Source: Branchiostoma floridae
Lineage: Eukaryota > Chordata > Leptocardii > Amphioxiformes > Branchiostomatidae
Direction of reading: 5' to 3'
DNA length: 64,000 bases
NCBI RefSeq assembly: GCF_000003815.2
Contig: NC_049981.1
Location: forward strand, 31,222,777-31,286,776
Under the pieces are notes generated by a model. The model made no database searches. It was not told the DNA's origin and worked only from the letters and a program-made list of their open reading frames with translations. Made by a program: the position numbers and the translations under genes. Position 1 is the first letter of the stretch. Each line of letters opens with the position of its first letter. Shown here piece by piece: positions 33,431 through 45,400 of the stretch.

Positions 33431-36400
33431 ATGCGAGGCCAGCGCCCCACCACCCTGTGTGCCGTGTTCAAGGAGTGTCAGAAGGGACATCAGAACACCA
33501 CCAAGCTGCTGGCAGCACTCAAGAACATCCATGCTACAGTCAGTTCCTTAAACCATAAATAATCTTTCTTTGGTTCCAAGATGAGTTGTTGTTGTCTTGT
33601 TAACAGCTTCAGTTCGTCGTTTTTTTGTCTCGTGCTTTTCTTCTTCTTTTCCTTCGTGCCGTACTTCCTCCTCGTGTGATCCCTCACTACACAATGATTC
33701 TATTCACTTATGTACACCTCATCCTCTTCTCTTACTAGTAGTTATTCCAATCGGCTCGTTCTTATACTGTATACTAGTATGTACTGTAGGGGTGTTACGG
33801 ATACGACCTACTGATACAAAACCGTTTTATTGTCTTGTTGGACTGGACAAAAAGGAAATGATGGACCTGAAAGAAATCAGTGAGTACACAGGATTTCGGA
33901 CTGATTAAAAATTATATTAGCAGGAGTTTACACCTTTTGGCGCTTACAGGAGCCGAAAAAGTACAAGAGCAAAGTACAGTAGAGTAGAGGATGATTTCTA
34001 CAAAGTTTCTACAGTACAGTCAAACTTACAAAGTTCCTATTTACTAGTACTAATACTGCGTATGTGTGTGTTGTCACCAGCACCCCGACCCAGCCCAGTT
34101 CCAGGCAGAGTTTATCCACTACCTCAAGCACTCCCTGGTGGTGTTCCGGCGGGAACCTGCGGTGGAGCGGACTCTGGAGTTTGTCGCCAAGTTCGCGGGA
34201 TCCTTCGCGGCCGAGGCGGGAAGCGGCAGCGATGAGGAGAAGGAGAATGCGGGAGGGAACAGGAAGTTCCACATGGACCTGTTCGACTTCCTCCTCAAGG
34301 TACAACAGGGTTAGAAATACCAACTGCATATGCAGGTTAGTGCAGGTAAAATTGGAGCTGTGCAGGTATTTCTGGTGTCTACCTGTACTTAACCTGCACT
34401 GGTCCATGTACTGGGTTTTATACATAAATGTCCTATGATGTAGGTGTATATAGATTGTTATTAGCTGCATTGACTGTTACTGCCTATAAAGTATAAATGA
34501 AAAAATAGCAATGGTTCCTGAACAATTTCAGTATGATCCATACTTCCTAAATCCAGAGCGGTGCAGGTGAAATTTGTCTGGTGCAGGTAATCTTTAATAT
34601 TACCTACACCAGTGCAGGTAGGCAGGAAAAAGTATTTCAAGCCCTGTGTACCAATACTTTCTTCTTGCCTCCCCCTTCCAGTCCCACAATGCCAACAGCC
34701 AGGCGGTGCGGTTCCGCGCCTGCCAGCTCATCAACAAGATGCTGAACGCGCTCGGCGAGGATGCGGAGGTTGATGACGATCTTTATGATCGGATCTTCGA
34801 GTGCATGCTGATGCGCCTGCGGGACAAGATTCCTGCCATCCGTGTTCAGGCCGTACTGGCACTGACACGACTACAGGACCCTTCTGACCAGAGCTGTGCA
34901 GTTATTACAGGTAGGTAGTGTTGTATATAACCTGTAACATTGTCGAGTGCATGCTGATGCGCCTGCGAGACAAGATCTCCGCCATCCGCGTGCAGGCGGT
35001 CCTGGCACTGACCCGACTACAGGACCCATCAGACCAGAGCTGTGCTGTTATTACAGGTAGGTAGTGTTGTATATAACCTGTAACATTGTCGAGTGCTTGC
35101 TGATGCGGCTGCGGGACGAGATTCCCGCCATCCGTGTGCAGGCTGTCCTGGCACTGACCCGACTACAGGGCCCGTCCGACCAGAGCTGCGCTGTTATTAC
35201 AGGTGGGTAGTAATCATTGTACATGTAGTATTGTTGGTCAGTCAGTTCAAAATGTTCTGACAAAGAGTTAAAAATGACTTCTAGTGCCGAGTAGTGGTGT
35301 AGTAGCTCAAGTAAATTTTGCAAGCTGACCAGAGGACCCGTCTAAACAGAGCTGTGCTGTTATTACAGGTAGGTAGCATTGTTGGTCAGTCAGAACAAAA
35401 TGTTCCGACAAAGAGTTCAATATGACTTCTAGTGGCTCAAGTAAATTTTATAAGCAGGATGTCACTGACCAGACTACAGGACCCATCTGATCAGAGCTGT
35501 GCTGTGATTACAGGTAGGTAGACTAGCAGGCTTTCAGCCAGGCATATGTCCATGCATCTTTGAACGGGACCTTGATTTAATGTCCTATCTGAGGGATGGT
35601 GATCCATTGCCTCCAATCCATCGCAGTGCTCACCCTTGCAATTTTTCTAGATTTTGTTGTGTATCCCCTCTCCAAAGTGGTGTTCAACAGAGAGTAGTTG
35701 TAAATGGTGTTGTAATGTTGTATGAGTGGTGTACTACAGAGAGTCCATGTAGTTGTAACTCGTGTTATAATGTTGTATCCCTCCAGCGTACCAGTACCTG
35801 TTAGGTTGTGATCCCAACCCTGATGTGAGACATGCCTCCCTGACTGAGTGGTGTACTACAGAGAGTAGTTGTAAATGGTGTTGTAATGTTGTATGATTGG
35901 TGTACTACAGAGAGTAGTTGTAAATGGTGTTGTAATGTTGTATGAGTGGTGTACTACAGAGAGTAGTTATAAATGGTGTTATAATGTTATATCCCCCCAG
36001 CGTACCAGTACCTGTTAGGTTGTGATCTTAACCCTGATGTGAGACGTGCCATCATACTAGTATCTTGCATTGCCCTGAGTGGTGTACTACAAAGAGTCCA
36101 TGTAGTTGTAACTCGTGTTATAATGTTGTATCCCTCCAGCGTACCAGTACCTGTTAGGTTGTGATCCCAACCCTGATGTGAGACATGCCTCCCTGACTGA
36201 GTGGTGTACTACAGAGAGTAGTTGTAAATGGTGTTAATAATGTTGTATCCCCCCAGCGTACCAGTACCTGTTAGGCTGTGATCCCAACCCTGATGTGAGG
36301 CGAGCCATCCTGTCCTGCATTGCCCCCTCCACCCACACCTTGAGTGGTGTTCTGCAGAGGATTCGGGATGTCAACCAGTCTGTACGGGTTATGGCGTTCA

Positions 36401-39400
36401 AGGTAACTATATCTCTGTCTAAGCTCTAGTTTGAAAGGAAACAAGTTAATTGATCTACAATTGCTTTGAGTTGATTAAAGAAAGTCTTAGATGGCAAGAG
36501 AATGAAGAATGTATGTACTTAGGTTACAGTTACAGTTACAGTTGCAAAAAAATATAAAAGTGTCTGTATGACATATTCCAGAAGAGGGAAAAAAGTTATT
36601 TTGAGCTCTCTTCTTCAGTTTACCCTGGAAGCCAAACTTTTACTTTAACCAGGACTGGCAGAGAATTTGTTCGGCAGCCAAGGCAGGTCTCCCCGAGGGC
36701 CTTAGATTAGCATTCCGGGGAGGAGTCATGCAGAGCATTTGCCAGCCTAGGTAGGCTTCAAGCTAGGACCGGCCAGGTCCCAAGCCAGGCCAGCAAACTC
36801 TGATCCTGCATGACTCCTCTCCAGAGTGCTTATCTAGAAAACCTGCCTTGGCTGCCAAACAAATCCTCTGCTGGTACTGATTAAAAGTCTGGCTTTCAGA
36901 GTAACTTCAGTTCATTTTAAACCTGTTCCTCCAAATAGATCTCTTTTGCTAGGATGTAAAAACGCTCTCCAAGTCCAACAAAATCTCTAAAGTGTCACTG
37001 ACAAAAGACACCGGATGGTTGTATGGAATGTCTGACTGTTTCCACAATCATATCCAGTTACTTGAGTGACTGCTTTTTAAATTTTGGCATAACTTGAGTT
37101 CATCTTGATGTGTTCTCCTGTATGTATAATTTAGGTCCTAGCCGAGAAGTTCCACATCCGTGCCCTGACCATCGCCCAGCGTCTCCAGGTCCTGCAGCAG
37201 GGACTGAACGACAGATCAGAAGCTGTGCGTGAGGTGTGCGGGACCAAGCTGCTGCAGTCCTGGCTCAGGCTGTTTGAGGGGAACATCCTGGACCTGCTGG
37301 GCTGTCTGGATGTGGAGACCACCTGTGGGACAGGTACGGTAAAACAGGGCTAGCTCTAGCAAATTTTGTCTGTCCCACTCATTGTTTTGTTAGTCCATAT
37401 TGTTGATTTTCCTTGTATCATTGACTATTGTCATGTCTGGATGTGGAGACAACCTGTGGGACAGGTACTCGAAAACAGGGCTGTCCAGGGTTGGACAAGT
37501 TTTCTAAAATTGACTTTTTTTTGTTACAAGTACACAAAAGATTTATTTGCTCAAACCAACTTTTCACTTGCCCGAGATTTAAATGACATTTGTCTAATGA
37601 GTATGTATTTTCACTTCAAGCAGAGGAAGTCCTTTTATTATTGGCTTTTTTTCTGTGTTGACCAATGCTAAAGTTGACTGTGAAAAGTCACAATTATGTC
37701 AAAATCTCACTCATGGAAAAAAGTCTTAGTTGCCTTATCAGACAAGTGGGGTAGGACATGCACTTGCCCGATCAGCACTTTCACTTGCCCTGGACAATCA
37801 GGCTAGTGGACTTGTTCAACCCTGTGGGGCAGGTAATGTAAAACAGGGCTAGCTCTAGCAAATTTTGTCTGTCCCACTCATTGTTTGGGAGCCCATGCAG
37901 GGTTGGACATTTCCACTAGCCCGATTGTCCAGGGCAAGCGAAAGTGCTGATCGGGTAAGTGCAGGACCTACCCGACTCAAAGTAAGGTTTTCCCTTTGAC
38001 TTGTTTGAGTGAGATTTTGAGATCCTTGTCACTTTTTACAGTCATGACATAAAGCAATCATCAACATAGAAAAATAGAGGGAATGATAAGAATTCCATTG
38101 CTGGAAGTGGAAATGCATATAAAAGGGACATTTGAATTTTGGGCAAATGAAAAAATCAATGGGGCAAGTAAATCTTTTATGTGCTTACCCAAAAGGACAA
38201 GTCAATTTAAGAAAACTTGTCCATCCCTGCCATGTTGTTCCTTGTATGATCTGTTATTTTAAACTTGTAAAAAACACAATTTATCAATTTTATGTACTGA
38301 CGTTCAGATTTTCTGGGACAGATGGGGTGAACATTTTTTCCATCCCATCAGGCAAATTTCTGTCCCAGGATGGAATGACGGGTCTCGGAGACGGCAGGAA
38401 AAATTATGGCAGGGTTTTATCTAGCGGTAGGGAGAACATGGAATATTTGCGGTGATTTTAATTTTGCAGTGGAAACAAGGGAGTGGACATTCAGGAAATG
38501 GAAGAAAAAGTTATGCAGTGGTTTTATAAGCTTGCAGTTTTTGCAGTGTTCTATTCTCCACAAACGTAAAACGGCAGTGAAAATTTGTGTTCTTCTCCCC
38601 TTTTTACAGTATGTGTGGTCCCTTCTGTTGGAACTTACGGAGTGTAGCCAAAGGTTTTCCAGACTTCATATGGTAAACTAAAACTCCCAAAAAAGTAAAA
38701 AGAAGAGATGACGAAAAAAACATGAGAACATGTCGTTGTTTTCCAGATGAGGAAGTGACGACAGGCCAGCCCACAGGAGAGGAGACCATCGAGGCTGCCG
38801 TCATGTGGATAACTTGTTTTAGTGTAGTGATTTTGTTGTGTTTTAGTGTAGTGATTTTGTTGTTGTTTTCCAGATGAGGAAGTGACGACAGGCCAGCCCA
38901 CAGGGGAGGAGACCATCGAGGCTGCTGTCATGTGGATAACTTGTTTTAGTGTAGTGATCATGTGGATAACTTGTTTTAGTGTAGTGATCATGTGGATAAC
39001 TTGTTTTAGTGTAGTGATTTTGTGGTGTTTTCCAGATGAGGAAGTGACGACAGGCCAGCCTACAGGAGAGGAGACCATCGAGGCTGCCGTCATGTGGATA
39101 ACTTGTTTTAGTGTAGTGATTTTGTTGTTGTTTTAGTGTAGTGATTTTGTGGTGTTTTCCAGATGAGGAAGTGACGACAGGCCAGCCCACAGGGGAGGAG
39201 ACCATCGAGGCTGCCGTCATGTGGATGTTCAAACAGACTCCCACGGACGAACTCATCATGAACTTTGACCTGCTGGGGGAAAGGTCAGGATTTACTTTGA
39301 ATATCATATGAAAATTTTAAATATGTCTAATATTCTAGATCTTGATTTTTATGCTTTATGTTGTGCTTTGATTTTGCGATATGAAAGTTGATTTTTTTAT

Positions 39401-42400
39401 ATTTCTTAATGTAAATCTATGAATTTAGAGCATTTTAACTTGCAAGGGCACCCTTTCTGATGGGTACATTTTAACTTGTTTCTGGATGTAGATTGCTCCA
39501 CAAAAAAATGTCCCGAAAAAGAACAAGCTTTCTTTTATATCATAATGTCATCTTTATTTCTGTTATAACAAATACAGTTAAAAAATATTTTACACTTTGA
39601 AATTTTTTATGTTTTACACCTTCTAGGTTTTCCTTCCAAGTTCATCTTCTAAGTGTCATCCATCTTCAAGTTAGCTCAAGTTCTTTTCTTCCCTCCCAGC
39701 CATGTGATTCCATTGGCGAGCCTGACGTGTGAGTCTGCCCTGTACTGGCGCTGTCTGTGTCAGTATGTCAAGTCTCTGGGTACGGAGGGAGAGGAGTATC
39801 AGGACAGACTGTTACCTACTTTGACTGCCCTGTGTGACTATGTACAGAGGTGAGTTCTAATGTCAGTATGTCTGGGTACAGAGGTGAGTTCTAATGTCAG
39901 TATGTCTGGGTACAGAGGTGAGTTCTAATGTCAGTATGTCTGGGTACAGAGGTGAGTTCTAATGTCAGTATGTCTGGGTACAGAGGTGAGTTCTAATGTC
40001 AGTATGTCTGGGTACAGAGGTGAGTTCTAATGTCAGTATGTCTCGGTACAGAGGTGAGTTCTAATGTCAGTATGTCTGGGTACAGAGGTGAGTTCTAATG
40101 TCAGTATGTCTGGGTACAGAGGTGAGTTCTAATGTCAGTATGTCTGGGTACAGAGGTGAGTTCTAATGTCAGTATGTCTGGGTACAGAGGTGAGTTCTAA
40201 TGTCAGTATGTCTGGGTACAGAGGTGAGTTCTAATGTCAGTATGTCTCGGTACAGAGGTGAGTTCTAATGTCAGTATGTGTGGGTACAGAGGTGAGTTCT
40301 AATGTCAGTATGTCTGGGTACAGAGGTGAGTTCTAATGTCAGTATGTCTGGGTACAGAGGAGTATCAGGATAGACTGTTACCCACCCTGACTGCCCTGTG
40401 TGACTATGTACAGAGGTGGGTATTCTAAGAAAATTGGTCTGTGTGTGTATGTTGTTTGTGTGTGTGTACTGTAGTTCTTTAGAAAGTTACTCGGGGGCAC
40501 ACATCTAACCAAAATGTTTATTTTTTATCCTCAGTCACCTGGAGACCCTGCCGAGTGTAGAGGGAGGGTTGGACATGACTTCTGCTGTACTGTAGTTCCT
40601 TAGACAGTCACTAGGGGGCACACATCTAACCAAAATGTTACATGTCCCCAGCCACCTGGAGACCCTGCCCAGTATAGAGGGAGGGTTGGACATGACGTCA
40701 GCTGTACTGTAGTTCTTTAGAAAGTCACTAGGGGGCTCATATCTAACCAGAAAATTATGTTATGTCCCCAGCCATCTGGAGACCCTACCCAGTGTAGAGG
40801 GAGGGTTGGACATGACATCAGCTGTTGACGACCACCTGAGGAAGGAGTTTGTTGCCCAGCAGCTGGTGATGATACTGGGCATCCCTGACCTCACCGATGA
40901 GGTGGGAAGGTAAGGGGCAAACCTGGATGGATTGTGAAATGTTTGTGTGAAAGAAAGGTTTTGAATTTGTTATAGATCAATAGTTGTTTGCATGCCTTTT
41001 TCTTTTAGCCCAATTGTTTTCTGTCGAACGTGTCTTTTTTTTCTTCACATTTTCTTCTCATTCTCTTATGGTACCACAGTTGAGTTTAAGGGGGCACACC
41101 CCAGTTTATTTGGGGTTTCAAATGGAGGCGGCACACCCTCAAGTCTAGCGACCATCTCTTCCAGGGAATTATCCTGAAGCAAAATAACTGGTTATGGGGT
41201 GAGAGGATATACCTTCAGCTACAAGACCAACTGAGTTCTGATCCTTCAACTTCTCTAATTTTGAAAAATTATAGGGAAAAACCATTATTTTTATGTCAAA
41301 AATGATGCACAAAATCAGCCATTTTCGCATTGGATAAAACAGATGAAGAAGATTTTTCCGGCAAGCATGACTGATACTGCCAGAAAGAGGAAAGTCTAAA
41401 GAGTAATCCAGCCAATTATGAAAAAAATTCTAGTACTACAGTTTTTTTTAATCATCCAAGATGCGCGGCATTGCAACGTGGCTTAACACAGCGCTTCAGA
41501 GGTCAATCTAGGTCATCGGCCTGTTTACATTCAGGCGTAGGAATATCCTGGAAGTAAGGCGCGGACCAAAACACAATTTGCACCCAAACCACACTATTTC
41601 CTACGCTTTTCAGCCATGTAACCGTTTAATGTCATTTCGCAGGAAATAATGAGAAATCTCAACTCAAACATAGACCCTCGGAAGCCTTTCGTCACTTTTT
41701 TGTCGCGCACTACCTCGGACCCCTGCCGCGGAAGAACTGGGGTGTGCACCGTTAAAGTAGTTTAAGTACCTCCAAACAAGGATAACGTAACATTGACATA
41801 TTTCGGGAAGTCTGTCAAAATCCATAACCTGCCCCCTACCACAGTTGCTGGTACTGCAGTGTACAGAAGGACTAGAATGGTCACAAACTGACCAGTTTGT
41901 TTGTTTGTTTTTTATTTATTCAGGAAGCGTCTCCGCAGCCTGATACACGACATGCTCCTGTCGGACAACATGACGCGCCCCCTACCAAAGCGGCTGGTAC
42001 TGCAGTGTACAGAAGGACTAAAATGTGCACCAACTGACCTGTTTGTTTGTTTGTTTGTTTTTTAATGTATTCAGGAAGCGTCTCCGTGGCCTTATACACG
42101 ATATGCTCCTGTCGGACAACATGACGCGCCCCCTACTCAAGCTGCTGATCGTGCGGTACTGCAGCGTGCAGACCGACCAGGAGGCGCGGATCCGCGACCT
42201 TGTGGAGGTCATTGCGGACATCCGTGAGCCGATCACGGTCCTGGAGACCTCGCTGAGCCAGGAACAGATGAGGCAGAAGGAGCTCAAGGTGGGTTGGGTT
42301 GGACAAATGTGTAAATAGGAGCATTGCTTTGGTAGGAAAAAGGAAATGAAGCTAAGATGACCCAGACATTTTTTTTAAAGGAAATGAGTGAGTGAAAGCA

Positions 42401-45400
42401 AGCTGACCAGACAAATTCTTCATACAGAAGGAAAAAACGGAACTAAATTTTTGTGCAAATGTTATAAATAATCCTTCTTGGGTTGCAAATCAACTACCAC
42501 ACCCTGCATTTCAGCTTCTAATTTTCTTTCAAGTCCATCTGATTATGAGCATCTGCATCTACTAGTAAGTTATGGCAACATGTTCCCTGTATCCCAGCTT
42601 GCGTCCATCCATGTGCAGCTAAACGAGGCCCGAGAGGAGATGGACCAACTCACGACTGCTCAGTTTCAGAACTCACAGATTGTTATTTTAGACTATAGAT
42701 ATGAAGTATAACACTGTAAGTTAATCCCTGTATTCCAGCTTGCGTGGATCCGTGTCCAGCTGATCAAAGCCAGAGAGGAGATGGACCAACTCTTCGCTGC
42801 TCTGGAGTTCCAGAACTCTTTGATTGTTATAGTAACACTGTAAATATAACACTGTAAGATAAACACGTTTCCTGTTCAGGAGTTCTAGGACTCTTTGATT
42901 GTTAATGTTTAAGTCCATAGATACAGTATAACATTGTGAGTTCCTGTATTCCAGCTTGCGTCCATCCGTGTCCAGCTGAACGAGGCCCGTGAGGAGATGG
43001 ACCAACTGGTGGCAGCTCAGGAGTTCCAGAAGGCAGCGGAGATGAAGGGGCGAGTCGACGAGCTGGAGCTGAGCAAGTCTGATCTCACAGAGGAGATGCA
43101 GCCTCAAACCCAGGAGGTCAGGACCGAGAAGGTGCGGAGTGTTTGTTATTTCTTCATCCAGTGTTCTACTAGCCAGCCTGGATTTTGATTAGAATCCTGT
43201 CGAAGGTGGGATGGTCCTAGGCGGGGCATGCTCCCCTGGGAAAATTTTGAAATCTAGACCCTCTGAAATGCAATTTCTTCTATTTTGGGGGGCTAATTTT
43301 GTTGGTAGACCCAGCTTGGTTATCATGCCATTTTTTGTCTCTCACAAAATTTTTGTCCCTCCTCAGCGTCAATTCGTTAGCTAGTACCCTAACTTCATCA
43401 CTAGAATTTTTTTATTAGAGATTTTTTTAGGGACAGGAAAAGCAGAACTTCAGACTAAGATTAAGTTGCAGAAAAGTGTACTTTCTCTATCTGTTATAAT
43501 AATTGTAGGTACATGTATTATACTTTGTTAACACCCTTTGTATATTTGTTTGTTAAGAATGACCCCTTGACACTGCTTCAGTGCCTGACCTGTTTGTTTA
43601 TTTGTTTATTTATTCAGAACGACCCCCTGACCCTCCTGCGTTGCCTGACCATTGCTGCGGAAATGTTGCAGACCCTGACACTGAAGGGACTCAGCCCCAC
43701 CCTCCGCACGCTCGTCGACTCTCTGGTACAAACTGCTCAGCAGACAACTCCACCATTTCGTCAAATTTCTCTTAAATATAACAGTCTGCAGATCAACTCT
43801 TTTGCATGGCTCAAAATACTTTTTTCTGCATACCTGCACTGGTGCAGGTAACATTGAAAATTACCTGCACCAGACAAATTTTACCTGTACCACTCTGAAT
43901 TCAAGAAGTATTGATAACACTAAAATTGTTCAGAAACCATTGCTATTTTTTGGTGATAACAGTCAATGCAGCTAATAACAATCCATAAACACCTACATCA
44001 TAGGACGTACAGTACATGGACCAGTGCAGTTTAGATGCAGGTAGACACCAGAAATACCCGCACAGCTCCAATTTTACCTGCACTAACCTGCATATGCAGG
44101 TGGTATTTCGAGCCCTGTTTTGTCACCATGCATTTGGTACAGCTGTCTCAAAGACAGTTGTCACCAATCTCTCTTATGTATGATATCAGAAATGTATTGC
44201 ATAAGTGTCCGTACCAAATGGTAGTCTTGTCTAGGACAGGTACAGGAACATACATAGACCCAAAGGTGCAATCATTACCAGAACTGACAGATGGCGCTAG
44301 TGCACTGCATGCATGCACCTGCTGACTATGCTGTTTAAAGACCATTTACTAATTTTGTCAGCCTTCAACAAAATCAATCTAGATTCATTCATATTTCCTG
44401 CATCAATCATTGCTAGACATTGATACAATAAATCAATGTTCTAGCCAGCCTGAGATTTTCTTCTGTCCCCTGGATTTTCAATGGAAATCCTCTTTAATGT
44501 GCAACAATCCTAGGGGGGTCAGGGGGTATGCTCCACAGGAAAATTTTGATATCAAGACCCTCTGAAATGCTATTTCCTTTATTTTGAGGGGCAAATTTTG
44601 TTAGTAGACTCAATTGGTTCAATTAATATCTTTACATGCCAATTTTTGTCTGTCTCAGAGGACGGAATTGGAAAAATTCTCAGCAGACAGAAGGGAAGAT
44701 GCTTGCCAGAACCCTGCAATAAATGATTTTGTACTTAGTTGTGCTGTTACCAATACAAGTGCGATGCCCTTAATAGTCAGCAGGTTAACCCCTGTTGTTG
44801 TTGCTGTCTCCCCTTAGATGCTGACGGGTATCCAGAGCGCGGACCCTGCTGTGCGTAACATGGCTGTCCGCTGTCTGGGGCTGACAGCTGTTCTGTGTAA
44901 GGACACAGCAGTGCAGTACCTGCCTCTCTTCCTACAGGTGAGGGTTGTCTTAATACTGGGCCTTAACTCTTACTCTTGGTGCCAGGTACTGTAACTCTAA
45001 CTCAGGATCACCCTAACCTTAAGACTGGGCCTGGCAGCTGTTCTATGTAAGGACACGGCAGTGCAGTACCTGCCTCTCTTCTTACAGGTGAGCTTTGTCT
45101 TCTTGTCTTAATGTTGGCTGTAACAACTCTAACACAAGGTACCAGATAACTCTAACTGTCTTCATGTTGGCAACAAGAACACCAGGTACCAAGTAACTCT
45201 AACACAAGATCACCCTAACCTTAACACTTGGCCTAACAGCTGTGCTGTGTAAGGACACAGCAGTGCAGTACCTACCTCTCTTCCTACAAGAGTAAGGGTA
45301 AGGGTTGTCTTAACACTGGGTCTTAAATTTAACACAAGGTAACCCTGACCCAAAGTTGAAGCAGAATTGGTCCTTGTCAGTGAATTGCAAGGTAGTTTTC

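Noticed and set aside
34946-35205. Extra coding exons of NCAPG (exon 3 copies)
   Set aside because: The copies lack splice acceptors and would duplicate a HEAT segment absent from other CAP-G proteins. The primary exon chain is complete without them.
39842-40358. Regular repeats resembling a CRISPR array
   Set aside because: The 34-bp units are head-to-tail with no unique spacers, lie in an animal intron and copy an exon edge. It is a minisatellite.
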